Assembly (NCBI RefSeq): GCF_000507185.2
Contig: NZ_AYTM02000002.1
Location: forward strand, 3,321,501 to 3,385,500
DNA: 64,000 nucleotides
Direction of reading: 5' to 3'
Source: Pseudomonas syringae KCTC 12500
Lineage (GTDB): Bacteria > Pseudomonadota > Gammaproteobacteria > Pseudomonadales > Pseudomonadaceae
Made by a program: the position numbers and the translations under genes. The notes below the pieces were generated by a model that was given only the letters and a program-made list of their open reading frames with translations, had not been told where the DNA came from and made no database searches. Positions 48,610-58,328 of this stretch are shown here, piece by piece; the stretch's first letter is position 1; each line of letters starts with the position of its first letter.

Positions 48610-50346
48610 TCAGTTGGTCACAATCGGGGTGATCAGCACTACCAGCACGCTTTTTGACGAGGTGCGCTTACGCCCACCTCCAAGCCCGAAGAATCCGGGG
48701 GAACCTGTGCCGATCTTGTCCGTGTTGTCGCTGAGCTCCTCAAAGCCCGACAGGATCAATGTCTGACCGCTGCGCAGCTTCACCTTCGGTGACAAACTTT
48801 TCGCATCGTAGTTGGGGATCTGGACGCTGGAGCCGTTGCTCGTGAATGGCTCGAAGGTAGGTTTGGAGCTCATATTGATCGATACCATGAGCAACATCTC
48901 GTCATCGTCCATCAAGCGAGGCTGCAGTGTCATGTTGAAGCCGGAGGTGATAGTGCCCGGAGTAATTGCCGTGCTGGAGCCCACTGACGCCGTGGTGTTG
49001 GTCTGAACCGATGGGATGTAGCCTTGGACGTTGCCGATCTGCAGCGGAGCAGGCTGCAGATTCAATGTGGTCACAGACGGCGATCGAACATTCGAGATCC
49101 GGGCCTGCTCTGCGATTGCCTGGATGATCGCGTTCGAACCTGCCCAGGCAGAGTTGGCCGTATCGACAATGCCAACAGAGCCCGAGATTGCGCTGGAGCT
49201 GATGCCTGGCACAGTATTCGAGAGAGACAGGCCCCACTTTGTGCTCAGCGAGTTGTAGACGGCCGCCCAGTTCAAAGCCAGCTGATCGGTGTCGGTCAGC
49301 GTCGCCTCAAACACCTTCACATTGAACAGCACTTGTTGGGTGATCGCGTGGTTGGTCTTGGCCAGATAGGTCTCAACGTTCGAAAGCACGTCGGGCCGGT
49401 CAGTCACGGTCAACGTCCCGGTCGACGGTGACAGATACATGCGACCAGGCGGCGAGGTACTCAGCATTGCCCTCACGTTGCTCTGGATGTCAGTCAGGAT
49501 CGATGTGTTGAGAGTGACTGTAGTGCTCTGGTTGCTGCCCGAGTCACCCGAAACGCCTGAGGAACTGCTACCTGACGATGATCCGCTCGACGAACCACTT
49601 CCCGAACCTGAGGAGGTGGTCATACCGGATCTGACGGTGCTTTTGATTTCCTGCACGTCTCCAAATGCGTAGACGTCAAACACCTTGGTGTCGAAATAGC
49701 TGACCTGCACTGACCGTGAGGTGGGATTGAATCGATAGGTGAGTCCCAGCCGCGCGGTGACCTCATCCAGCAGACCCGAGGCTTTCCCTGTGAAGCGCAA
49801 CCCACTGACGAGGTTCGGTGTCAGCATGGATGCGAAGTCAGAACTTCTCCCCTGAGAGGCCTGCGCCATGTTGGAGCCGCCCGTAATACCTGCAGGCAGC
49901 AACCCGGCCAGGCTATCAGGGTTGGGGGCCGTGCTGATTGGAGGCGCATTGTTGCCCTGTGCAGGTGCATTAGCGTTCAGCAGGCCAGGATTGAGCGCAT
50001 CCGGCGAGACCAGGACAGGGATCCCGCACTGTCTGGAAATGTACTGGGCAATTTCAGCAATTCCGACACTGCCAGCAGGCCTATATGCGACCTCACAGTC
50101 ATACTTGGTGGGGATGCCTCGTCTCGCAACAACTGGCTGCGTTGAAACCCAGGGTTTGTCGCTGAATATCACTGTGTCCCGACGTTCCTGTTGCTGCTTG
50201 TTACGCTGGATAGCCGCGTAACGGCCGGCAGAATCGGCGGTAGCCTCTGCCCGTGCAGCGGCTTCATCCACCCGTTGCACTGAGCATGCTGATGCCGTTA
50301 GAACAGCGAGACTCAGAGCGGTCTGACGCATGAAGGGCATGCTCAT
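48610..50346 (-). CDS. pilN: Type IVb pilus secretin PilN (outer-membrane lipoprotein)
   Basis: 578 residues. Signal with lipobox LTASACS, N-domains (GIAEIAQYISRQCGIPVLVSPDAL), a Ser/Gly-rich linker (about residues 240-265), then the secretin core: LSTSPPGRMYLSPSTGTLTV, SPSVTTLNLQPAPLQIGN and LKLRSGQTLILSGFEE-type beta segments, ending VVLITPIVTN. Forms the outer-membrane gate for the pilus. ATGA overlap with pilL. Confidence 0.9.
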   Translation of the reverse strand: MSMPFMRQTALSLAVLTASACSVQRVDEAAARAEATADSAGRYAAIQRNKQQQERRDTVIFSDKPWVSTQPVVARRGIPTKYDCEVAYRPAGSVGIAEIAQYISRQCGIPVLVSPDALNPGLLNANAPAQGNNAPPISTAPNPDSLAGLLPAGITGGSNMAQASQGRSSDFASMLTPNLVSGLRFTGKASGLLDEVTARLGLTYRFNPTSRSVQVSYFDTKVFDVYAFGDVQEIKSTVRSGMTTSSGSGSGSSSGSSSGSSSSGVSGDSGSNQSTTVTLNTSILTDIQSNVRAMLSTSPPGRMYLSPSTGTLTVTDRPDVLSNVETYLAKTNHAITQQVLFNVKVFEATLTDTDQLALNWAAVYNSLSTKWGLSLSNTVPGISSSAISGSVGIVDTANSAWAGSNAIIQAIAEQARISNVRSPSVTTLNLQPAPLQIGNVQGYIPSVQTNTTASVGSSTAITPGTITSGFNMTLQPRLMDDDEMLLMVSINMSSKPTFEPFTSNGSSVQIPNYDAKSLSPKVKLRSGQTLILSGFEELSDNTDKIGTGSPGFFGLGGGRKRTSSKSVLVVLITPIVTN

Positions 50347-51476
50347 TTTTTCCTCTCCGATACGTGCAGAACCTGCTGACCATTGCCCTCATTACCGTCC
50401 ACCACAAAGGACCGTTTGGCGTTGTCGTACAGAGGGAATATCTGCCCGACCGCCGAGCTGAAAGAGCCTGTAAAACTCAACGGTGCTTCGATGGGGTAGT
50501 CCAGGTCTTCCGGCACCCAGATCACCTGCCAGCCGGCCCGTTTGGCCCAATCCTCGACCGATTGACGCAAGGTACTGCCCACAGGCGCATTCCACGTTTG
50601 CTGTGGCGCAACCGTTGCGACGGGTTTCGCTGCTGGTTCAGGTTTCATCGGAGCCTGGCTGGTCGAAGCAATGCTCTTGGTGACGGTGGTCTGAGATGTG
50701 GCCTTCGCCGGAGCCGCGCTCACAGGAGTCGGCTTTTGCTGTGTAGGGGGGCCTTCCTTGGCTGGGGTGCTGATGGATGCAGCTGGTTGCGCTTTTGCCT
50801 GCGTGACGACCGTGGTTTGCGGTTGCCCTGCAGGCGATGTGTCCTTGCTGAATGGGGTTCCGGTTGCCGGGGCAGTTACAACGGTAACGGCAGGGGAGGT
50901 GCTGGCTACCGAGGTTGATCTAGTGCTGGCCGGTTGCGCAGGTTGAGCCAGTGCCACGGGCTTAGACGTCTCCGGCAGTTGGTAACCTGGCCGCAGTACA
51001 AAACACACACCGCGCGTTACTTCGTTGACCTTGACCTGCCATGCCGGACCGGCCAGTACCTGCAGAGTGTTGCGCAGGCTCATTGGCCCTAGCTTGTACT
51101 GGGCAGCAGGAAGAGGGCGTGTGAACAAGATGTTTACGTGACCGGTGCTCGGTGGGCACAAGGTGTAGCCTGAGCGGCTGACCACGTACTGCATCGCATC
51201 CTGGACGGACGGGTGCATATTGGCCGGAATGCTGACATCGATGATCTGGGCCATCAGGTCCCGCTGTTCGGCCTCTGGAGCGGTATTCACCAGGGCGTAC
51301 CGACCGTAGCGGACCATCGGCTCCTGACCGGACTTTGCGCCACTTGAATACAGGTCTGGCGACAGCAGTTCAGGATTCTGACTGCTGTCGAAAGCTGGTC
51401 CAACCGGTTTGTCCGCAACAGACGTGCATCCGGCGAACAGCGCGAGTATGGAAAGTGTGGAAAGCTGCCTGATCAT
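50343..51476 (-). CDS. pilL: Pilus lipoprotein PilL
   Basis: 377 residues: lipobox LFAGC at the N-terminus, a folded N-domain (VSIPANMHPSVQDAMQYVVSRSGYTLCPP), a 110-residue Pro/Ala/Thr/Ser linker, and a C-terminal TcpQ-like domain (TLRQSVEDWAKRAGWQVIWVPEDLDYPIEA to FVVDGN). PFGI-1-class PilL2. First gene of the pil operon; the promoter should lie in 51477-51627. Confidence 0.88.
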   Translation of the reverse strand: MIRQLSTLSILALFAGCTSVADKPVGPAFDSSQNPELLSPDLYSSGAKSGQEPMVRYGRYALVNTAPEAEQRDLMAQIIDVSIPANMHPSVQDAMQYVVSRSGYTLCPPSTGHVNILFTRPLPAAQYKLGPMSLRNTLQVLAGPAWQVKVNEVTRGVCFVLRPGYQLPETSKPVALAQPAQPASTRSTSVASTSPAVTVVTAPATGTPFSKDTSPAGQPQTTVVTQAKAQPAASISTPAKEGPPTQQKPTPVSAAPAKATSQTTVTKSIASTSQAPMKPEPAAKPVATVAPQQTWNAPVGSTLRQSVEDWAKRAGWQVIWVPEDLDYPIEAPLSFTGSFSSAVGQIFPLYDNAKRSFVVDGNEGNGQQVLHVSERKK

Positions 51477-51627
51477 GTGTGCCTTGACCCCATTTCTTGA
51501 TGGTGGCCAAGGTGCCAGCGCTCAGGTTGCAAAGCACTGCTAAACCCTTAACGGATCGATTCAGGTTATCCATGGTAGAGATGCATGAGGACGGAAGCGG
51601 TCCTCAATTACGCGACAACTCCACAGC

Positions 51628-53094
51628 TCAATGCATGCCGGTAACCATGCAGCACTTTTTGTATTTTTTCTTCGATCCACACGGACACAGGTCATTACGT
51701 CCGACATCCGCGCCAGAATTGGATGTTTGGATCACTCTTTCTGAAACGTGATCGAGGATGTGTAAGGTCTTCATTGCATGCTGAGCCATCTTTCGGCCCT
51801 CGCTTGTGAGGGGAACACTCGCATCAACGGCGATGATTGTCTCAGATGCAACTTGGCTGCCTTTTGTGTCAGCTCCGAAAATCAATATTTCCTTCGCCTT
51901 CTGATATTTGTACATCGCCACGCTTGCGTACAATTGCATGCAATCCCTCCGTGCCTCACGGTATTCCTGATATGACGCAAAGCTGTCATCCCAAGGGAAG
52001 AACAGGAATATGTACAAACGGTCTGGCTTGGCAGTGGACGGTGCTGTTCGCGCAGAGCGCATGCCTTTGGGCACCTGGTTGAACTTCTCGAACAAGGAAG
52101 ATGCTAGAAAGCTGCTTGAATACAGGTTCTCAGAAGCCAGGATTTGAAGAGCATCTGAATGCCCAAGCAAAGGAACATCCTTGGCCTCTCCCACACATGC
52201 ATCAGTAATGGCATCAGCGAACCGAGCAATGATCTGGTTCCAGAGCTTTGCGTTTTTCTTGTGGGCATGGCGGAGCGCGTATGCAACAGTCTGCCTGTAA
52301 TATTTCCATTCCCCTTCTGGGATCCTGAAGCAGTGGCCTTCATAGCCAGCTGTTACCCTGAGATCGCCGAAGCCGTGTTCACTTTCTTCTTGCAAATACG
52401 ACGCGAGCGTCTCCTCCTCCCCAGCGCTGGATAAGAAGGCTCCACTTCGGATAACCCGTTCCTTTGTGTCTAGGAAGTGGATGAAATCTTCCGGTGTACA
52501 GAGCTCCTCAAACAGGAGCTTCAGACCGCTTTCATCGAGTACGTGGACGAATGTTTTTCGTGGATCGACATCCCCTACTAGAAACGGCTTCTCCAGCAAA
52601 TAATCTTCAGCTGCCTCGTAGCTATACACAAGTGTTCCTCTACTACCGGCCCCTTGTGAATCATAGTACCGCTGGGCGTGCTGACCAATCCCGCCAGTGA
52701 CCGCTACCACATGGATCTTCAACCCTGGTTTAGTCAAATCGAACGGGAACGGATCCTCCAGCTTACTGTTGAGAAAGAGCTTGTCGGGATGGTTTCTGAC
52801 CAAACTCTCAGCCCCATGCAGCTGCTTTGCAGACTCCTTGACCGCAGCTCGGTACCAGCGGCTCCAGGCCAACTGGATATCATTGTGCTCCTGAAAGTTG
52901 ACATGGCCTTTGTCCGAGAAAATGACGAGAGTGTTGTTGAAATAGATCGTCAGGTCGGCGAACTCCTTACCCTTGCCTGTTGAGCGGAACAGGCTCGGAT
53001 AACACCAGAGACTGAAGAACGTGTTTGACACGATGGCAGACAGGACCCTCTCACTCTCGTTGACACTGGGTTCTTTCAGAATTGGTTTCAGCAC
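51628..53094 (-). CDS. Unknown protein with SEC-C zinc tail and possible nuclease-like N-terminus
   Basis: 488 residues. The C-terminus GRNDLCPCGSKKKYKKCC is a SEC-C zinc motif, as in SecA and many stand-alone proteins. Near the N-terminus, GKGKEFADLTIYFNNTLVIFSDKG resembles the E...D...(x)K strand-turn-strand of restriction-endonuclease-like proteins, but this is only an inference. The middle part (about 100-440) is not recognised. GTG start with AGGA upstream. Located between SNF2 helicase and pil operon, a place where PFGI-1-type ICEs carry variable cargo; defence is possible. Confidence 0.6.
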   Translation of the reverse strand: MLKPILKEPSVNESERVLSAIVSNTFFSLWCYPSLFRSTGKGKEFADLTIYFNNTLVIFSDKGHVNFQEHNDIQLAWSRWYRAAVKESAKQLHGAESLVRNHPDKLFLNSKLEDPFPFDLTKPGLKIHVVAVTGGIGQHAQRYYDSQGAGSRGTLVYSYEAAEDYLLEKPFLVGDVDPRKTFVHVLDESGLKLLFEELCTPEDFIHFLDTKERVIRSGAFLSSAGEEETLASYLQEESEHGFGDLRVTAGYEGHCFRIPEGEWKYYRQTVAYALRHAHKKNAKLWNQIIARFADAITDACVGEAKDVPLLGHSDALQILASENLYSSSFLASSLFEKFNQVPKGMRSARTAPSTAKPDRLYIFLFFPWDDSFASYQEYREARRDCMQLYASVAMYKYQKAKEILIFGADTKGSQVASETIIAVDASVPLTSEGRKMAQHAMKTLHILDHVSERVIQTSNSGADVGRNDLCPCGSKKKYKKCCMVTGMH

Positions 53095-53204
53095 TCAGAT
53101 CGTCCTTTTTCTTTGGCGCGCTTTGAAGGGGCATGGCATGTAACGACTCCACGCGGCTTGGCTAAGCAACATAGCTCGAAGTCATGGCCTCCTGCCACAG
53201 CCGG

Positions 53205-55157
53205 TTAAAGAATCTCGGCAAGGGCTTTTTTGCTCGACTCCTCCGCTTCCGGATCGATCAGATCGCTGGCCAGGGCGCGCTTGTCCATGAGCATCTGCCA
53301 CAGCTGTTGGTCGATGGTGTCCTCAGCTAGAGGGATTTTGACGACAACCATGCGCAACTGCCCGTTGCGATAGGCTCGATCCTCAGCTTGGTCCTGCAGC
53401 CCCGGTGTCCATGGAAGCCCCAGAAAAAAGACATAGTTCGCAGCAGTCAGGTTGTAACCTGTTCCGGCGGCCGACCTGGTCCCGATGAACATCCTGCAGT
53501 CCGGGTCCTGCTGGAAAGCATCAATCGCCTTCTGGCGCTTCTTGGGCGAGTCACTTCCCACCAACGTCACGCACCCGACGCCCAACTTTAGGCAGTGCTC
53601 GCGCAACGTGGCGACGGATTCCTGATACTCGCAGAAGAGGATCACCTTGTCGTCGACGTCCAGCTCGGCCATCAGATCCGCAAGGATCCGTACCTTCACG
53701 CGCTCGAGCAGCTGACGCAGTGCGCCCAGCCTTGCGAATCGGTGCTGGTCGCTGCGCATGATCTGATTGTACTCGTCACGTTCTACCTGGCTGAGTATCA
53801 CCGGCACAGTCTGCCGCTGCTTCCCCTTCAGGTTGGGCAGCACATCCTTGCGGCGACGAAGCATCCAGTCAGATATCTCATCTCTAAGCGTCTTGCGAAA
53901 CTCAGGACTGCCGGTGAATCGCTCGCAGAACTCATTGAGGGGCAGTTGTCCGATTGGATGGCCTGAAAGCCTGAGGAGTGTGTGCAGCTCGGCTTCGCGA
54001 TTGAGCACAGGCGTGCCCGTCAACAAGTAGCGGTTTTGTACCTGAGCCGCGATGTCGAAGCCGTGGCGTGTCCATGCAGCAGTGGGTTCCTTGAGTCGGT
54101 GAGCCTCGTCAATGACCATCACCGCGAAACGATTCGCGTGCATGACAAAGTCACCCAGTCGCTCGTAGTTCACGATGATCCAGCCAGCGCTCTCATCAAA
54201 AGTTTGCATGGCGATTTGAGCCTGAGGAAACACCATCAAGATCTCGCGCTGCCAGTTGATGATCAAGCTATTGAGCACAATCACCAGAACCGGTTTTCCT
54301 TGAGCACGTATACCAGCGGCAATCACCGCCTGGCGTGTTTTGCCCAGCCCCATGTCGTCGGCCAGCAGTGCGCTCGTGCGCTGCAGTAGGTGCTTAATAC
54401 CTGCTGGCTGATGATCCATCAGCGAGAATTCTTCCAGCGCCTTATCGATATCGGCACTGGTCAACTCGGTGTTTCTGATAGATGGGACAGATGCCAGGTA
54501 GATACCTGAATCTGAAACTTCCTCTTCGCTTTTGGTCGATTCTGGAGAGTGGCCACCCAGACTGATACTGGTGACCTCACTCACCGCCTTGACCGACCCG
54601 TCAGCCAGCAACTCCTGCAGCGTGTCCAGAATTTCAAACTGATCTTCGTCCAAGCCTAGTTCCAGAACCAGGTTGCTGCGGACCAACTCTGCTGTGCCCT
54701 GCACTCGCCAGGCTTTGCCCGCCGAGAGGAACACCCCACGCATGCGCTTGGCGATTGCTACAGCACCAGGATGAAAATCTCCCGACAGGATCACACCGCC
54801 TTCCGCCAGCGGCGCGAGCCTGAACTTCATCCCCCAGGTGAATGCGTCACGGTGCACGTCGGACTGGGCAGAGGTAATCCTGTCTCTGAATGCTTGCCAG
54901 CTTTCGATGTGTTTGCCATCTGCGAGCTCTGCCAGCTCCCGATAGAGCACATCGAGGTCATCGAGTAGCTTGTCTTTGGGCACACGCCAGAACTGGTTCA
55001 GTGGGTGATCAGACCTGCGTATGAAAAAGCCCCTCCGGCGAAGCAAAAGCTTGTTTGCACCTTGTAGGTAACTGAGGGACAGCCCGAAGTCGTAGCCATC
55101 GAAAATGGCTTTGCGAAGCAATACCGGACGCTTGTTCATCAATTGGGGCGATGCCAT
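53205..55157 (-). CDS. SNF2-family DEAD/DEAH helicase
   Basis: 650 residues. N-terminal about 245 residues unassigned (HARP-like possible); helicase core with motif I ADDMGLGKT (267-274), motif II VIDEAHRLKE, motif III LLTGTPVLNRE, then the C-terminal lobe with ILFCEYQES, IGTRSAAGTGYNLTAANYV (motif V) and QAEDRAYRNGQ (motif VI). Translocates on double-stranded DNA. Its start is 2 nt downstream of the PcfJ-like stop, so the two are translationally coupled. Confidence 0.9.
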   Translation of the reverse strand: MASPQLMNKRPVLLRKAIFDGYDFGLSLSYLQGANKLLLRRRGFFIRRSDHPLNQFWRVPKDKLLDDLDVLYRELAELADGKHIESWQAFRDRITSAQSDVHRDAFTWGMKFRLAPLAEGGVILSGDFHPGAVAIAKRMRGVFLSAGKAWRVQGTAELVRSNLVLELGLDEDQFEILDTLQELLADGSVKAVSEVTSISLGGHSPESTKSEEEVSDSGIYLASVPSIRNTELTSADIDKALEEFSLMDHQPAGIKHLLQRTSALLADDMGLGKTRQAVIAAGIRAQGKPVLVIVLNSLIINWQREILMVFPQAQIAMQTFDESAGWIIVNYERLGDFVMHANRFAVMVIDEAHRLKEPTAAWTRHGFDIAAQVQNRYLLTGTPVLNREAELHTLLRLSGHPIGQLPLNEFCERFTGSPEFRKTLRDEISDWMLRRRKDVLPNLKGKQRQTVPVILSQVERDEYNQIMRSDQHRFARLGALRQLLERVKVRILADLMAELDVDDKVILFCEYQESVATLREHCLKLGVGCVTLVGSDSPKKRQKAIDAFQQDPDCRMFIGTRSAAGTGYNLTAANYVFFLGLPWTPGLQDQAEDRAYRNGQLRMVVVKIPLAEDTIDQQLWQMLMDKRALASDLIDPEAEESSKKALAEIL

Positions 55158-55159
55158 CT

Positions 55160-57046
55160 TCAGAGCCCCTTGTCCAACAAACTGTTAGCCCAGCCCACGA
55201 TCTCTTCCCCAAAGCGGATGTTGAACATCGATTTTTCATCAGCGTAACGCGCCATCTTCATCGCCATATTTGGCCATTCCAGGAGCACGGGCATACGACC
55301 GCTTCTGACTGCGGCCATGAATAACTCAAAAGCGTTCATCACTGCCGAGTGAGCATCTGGGGGTTTGTTTTCGTTGTCTCTAATCTGAGCGATATGCAAA
55401 TGCTGAGGTGTAAAATCGCCAGTCACTCGCTCATTGCGGCCTGCTCTGAGTGTGAGCTCGACCGATGCCAGCGGCAGCCCTTCAGATCGGATGGATAAGA
55501 GTCGGCAGTTGCCCGAATATGCACGGAAGTCGTATGTGTCGATGCAGTGACCCAGAGACCGATGCTCCTGGTCTAAGTCTGCCGGACAGCGTAATTCGAC
55601 GATCTGCAAACCGGTCGCACTGCAGGTGATTGGATCACTGACCAGCAGCAGCCCCGGCCATCTTGTGAAACAGTCAGATGGCTCAGGCGGGAAATCCCGC
55701 TCCAGCCTCGCTCTGATGTCTGCGAGAGCTCCATGGAATGCATCGACCACATTTGATATTTGGCGGAAGTTCAAACCGCTTACAAACGCGTACAGGCGCC
55801 GCTTGGTGTTACGAGCCTCGCAACTACCAGCCCGTTCTAGGTTGTCGAACAGCTCTCTTAAATCAACAAGTTTGGCCGCCATGCCGGACCAGGCAGGGTC
55901 TGCCCAGTCAGTAGGGCAGCCCACCAAAAGATTGTTCATATCACGCAAGGGGCGGAGTAAATCCCATGGAATCGCTGATCTGAACGCATAGAAAAAACGC
56001 CATTCTGCTTTGGTTCTCGGGCGACGATTGCCTAGCACAGAGCCCGCGATCAGATGCTCCCAGCCTGCCTCAAGGCCCTCGGAATTCAAACGACTGAGCG
56101 CGCTGCCGGTATCGTAGACCCGCTGGTGGCCAAGGAAACGGATCGAGGACGTCGGTACCGAGAACAGCCATGCCAGAACCCTGTTAAGCGGCAAGCCAGT
56201 GTCGACTGCCCTTCCCACGAACCCGGCCCCGTCCATGATGGTTTCACCCTCCCAGGAGCAGCAAAACTCCTGAAGTTCGAACCATGGGCATTCCACCAGC
56301 AGTCCACCTGCAATCATGGGCCACGGCATTCCAACCCCAACGATCAACACCGGCACCAACACCGGTTGTGCTTTCAAGGCCTGTAGTCGACGTGTGCGAT
56401 CGCCTTGAGCGAGCCAGTTGTAAAGTTTGGCGGAAGGGCACTGCACGGAACGCACTGCATGCAACAGCTCCTGGTCGAGGCTCTGACAAAACCTCTTCAC
56501 TGCCGCGCCGATACAGGTGATGTAAAAGCGGCCGCGTGGCGCGTAAAAACGTTTGTTCCGGCCCTCTGAACTAAGCGCGCCCATATTGAATTTCACCAGC
56601 GGTCTTATACTAAGTTCCGCTTCATCCCGAGCCAGGTCCCGTGCTGGTTTGCAGAATGATGTCAGAAGTGCATTCGCACTATCATGAGTAATCAATTCAT
56701 GAGCCAGCTTCAAAGCTTGGCTCGGAGTTGGTGCGTGGCCGGGGACTTTTCTCGTCTCATCAAATCGCACAGCTGAAATCAGCTGGCCATCGAAGTATTG
56801 CAGCTGCCTGCCGATCCGCGCCACCGTTGGACGTGCAACCGAGCCATCGTTATGGAGAGCAACGCACCAGCATCGAGTTGAGGAAGTGTGAGTCAGGTAG
56901 TGCAGTATGAACTCGTCACGTGCTTCCGCCGGTACGTTGAAATGATCAGCCCAAGTGTTGGCAACAGCACGATGACGTTCTGGGAATTTCGCAATATCGA
57001 GAAGAGTTTGGACGAAAGTTGTTTCGCAAATAGGCTCGGCGGTCAT
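55160..57046 (-). CDS. PcfJ-like protein
   Basis: 628 residues. The C-terminal third (LDQEHRSLGHCIDTYDFRAYSGNCRLLSIRSEG, then PLASVELTL and HIAQIRDNENKPPD) is the PcfJ domain found on conjugative plasmids and ICEs. Its biochemical role is not settled. The N-terminal two thirds have no family I can name. It forms a two-gene unit with the SNF2 helicase. ATG at 57046. Confidence 0.75.
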   Translation of the reverse strand: MTAEPICETTFVQTLLDIAKFPERHRAVANTWADHFNVPAEARDEFILHYLTHTSSTRCWCVALHNDGSVARPTVARIGRQLQYFDGQLISAVRFDETRKVPGHAPTPSQALKLAHELITHDSANALLTSFCKPARDLARDEAELSIRPLVKFNMGALSSEGRNKRFYAPRGRFYITCIGAAVKRFCQSLDQELLHAVRSVQCPSAKLYNWLAQGDRTRRLQALKAQPVLVPVLIVGVGMPWPMIAGGLLVECPWFELQEFCCSWEGETIMDGAGFVGRAVDTGLPLNRVLAWLFSVPTSSIRFLGHQRVYDTGSALSRLNSEGLEAGWEHLIAGSVLGNRRPRTKAEWRFFYAFRSAIPWDLLRPLRDMNNLLVGCPTDWADPAWSGMAAKLVDLRELFDNLERAGSCEARNTKRRLYAFVSGLNFRQISNVVDAFHGALADIRARLERDFPPEPSDCFTRWPGLLLVSDPITCSATGLQIVELRCPADLDQEHRSLGHCIDTYDFRAYSGNCRLLSIRSEGLPLASVELTLRAGRNERVTGDFTPQHLHIAQIRDNENKPPDAHSAVMNAFELFMAAVRSGRMPVLLEWPNMAMKMARYADEKSMFNIRFGEEIVGWANSLLDKGL

Positions 57047-57149
57047 GAATCAATGAGCTCAAAGTGACTTGAGGCAGCACTGTCCTAGACCTGATCTTCG
57101 CTCGCCATGCGTAACCGTAAACGTGGGGGAGTGGGTTAATCGCGCTGAG

Positions 57150-57350
57150 TCAGAAATTGAAGCTTTGTTGTTGCTCCTGGGCAAACCCCTTTAGCCACGA
57201 TGCGCGGATGGCTGGATGCCGGTAGGGGCATTCGTGGAGAGGGATGCCTTTAAGCGCCGCTTCAGCACCCGCAAGCATCACGGCATGGTGTGGGTTGTTG
57301 AATCGACGCCGATCCGAAGTCTCGTGCGTCGCTGTAGGGGCTGTTCTCAC
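57150..57350 (-). CDS. Small RMF/CrpP-like protein
   Basis: 66 residues. AGAEAALKGIPLHECPYRHP followed by RASWLKGFAQEQQQ is the compact pattern shared by ribosome modulation factor and CrpP-like proteins (G-x-x-A-x-x-G-x-P-x-x-x-CPY...W-x-x-G). Start uncertain: GTG at 57350 or ATG at 57278. Role unknown; RMF relatives bind ribosomes, CrpP was described on mobile elements. Confidence 0.5.
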   Translation of the reverse strand: MRTAPTATHETSDRRRFNNPHHAVMLAGAEAALKGIPLHECPYRHPAIRASWLKGFAQEQQQSFNF

Positions 57351-57412
57351 AACTGAGGAATCCCGTGGTGTAGATCGGATACATCCAAGACTTCACGAAC
57401 GAGGCGTTTTTT

Positions 57413-57658
57413 TCAATCTTCGAGGTATTCAGCTGTCGCCAGCTCCTTAGCGGCCCACCGGGCTTCTTGGACATCCAGGTCGTTCATGCGTGCTTCAAAT
57501 AGCTCATTGAGCGTGATTTCATCCTCTAGTGATGTTCCGGTCAACTCCCCTCCATTTCTGATAACCGCCTCAGTCAATTCAGTAGTCAGGGCGGTCCTTA
57601 ACGCGGTGTCGTTTGGCATGCGGATGACATAGGTTACGAAGTTGTTGATGTCACTCAT
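57413..57658 (-). CDS. Small hypothetical protein
   Basis: 81 residues starting MSDINNFVTYVIRMPNDTAL, acidic and helical (LTTELTEAVIRNGG, DEITLNELFEARMNDLDVQEARWAAKELA). No family recognised. A longer frame to 57832 has no matching start. Lies in the backbone between SSB and the RMF-like gene, same strand. Confidence 0.5.
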   Translation of the reverse strand: MSDINNFVTYVIRMPNDTALRTALTTELTEAVIRNGGELTGTSLEDEITLNELFEARMNDLDVQEARWAAKELATAEYLED

Positions 57659-57862
57659 TGGATTCGACCTGTAAGAGGATAGTCGTAAAGTGGGCTTCCC
57701 GATCCGCTGATTCATTTCACCAGTAGATCCACGAGGAGGGCGATTTTTGCTCCATCGGGTGAACAATTTAGAAGTACCTGCCTGCTGATGGAGAACAACG
57801 TTGATCAGTGTCGTTTCCACCAGCAGCTTCACGCAGAGGCCGCGATTTTTCGCACAGGTTTC

Positions 57863-58327
57863 CTACACAGGAATATCGTCGTCGAAATGCGGAGCTGCAT
57901 CATTTTGAGTTGAACTCCGGTCGGTATTCTGTTGCTCGCTTTGCGGCTGGTTGTATGACTGGGAAGGTGCCAATTGCACCGCTTCAACCCGGTGGGGAAG
58001 GATTGCGACCCGCGATGCCTGCACTTTCAACGCAGAGAACTCCTTACCCTCCTTGGTCCAGTTATCAATGAGCGCTCGCCCTTGGATCATGACCCGCATG
58101 CCCTTTTGGAACAAGTTGGCATAGTGTTCCGCATCGCGGTGCCAATATTCTACGTTGGCCCAGAAACCGCCTCTGTCCTCAAAGCCTGATCCATCAGCTT
58201 TCGGAATTGAATTGTCAAAGTAAACGTTCAGCCGCAGCAAGCGGCGCGGATCTTTGTTGCCGTTGGCGAACTCCTTAAATTCTGGAGCAGAGCCAAGGTT
58301 ACCTTCCCAGTCTACTGATGTGCCCAT
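57863..58327 (-). CDS. ssb: Single-stranded DNA-binding protein
   Basis: 154 residues from MGTSVDWEGNLGSAPEFKEF. OB fold: RRLLRLNVYFDN, GGFWANVEYWHRDAEHYANLFQKGMRVMIQGRAL, and a Gln-rich tail ending DDDIPV, close to the usual SSB tip DDDIPF that recruits replication proteins. ICE-encoded SSBs protect transferred strands. ATG at 58327 just after the DUF3158 gene stop (1 nt apart). Confidence 0.88.
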   Translation of the reverse strand: MGTSVDWEGNLGSAPEFKEFANGNKDPRRLLRLNVYFDNSIPKADGSGFEDRGGFWANVEYWHRDAEHYANLFQKGMRVMIQGRALIDNWTKEGKEFSALKVQASRVAILPHRVEAVQLAPSQSYNQPQSEQQNTDRSSTQNDAAPHFDDDIPV

Positions 58328-58328
58328 G

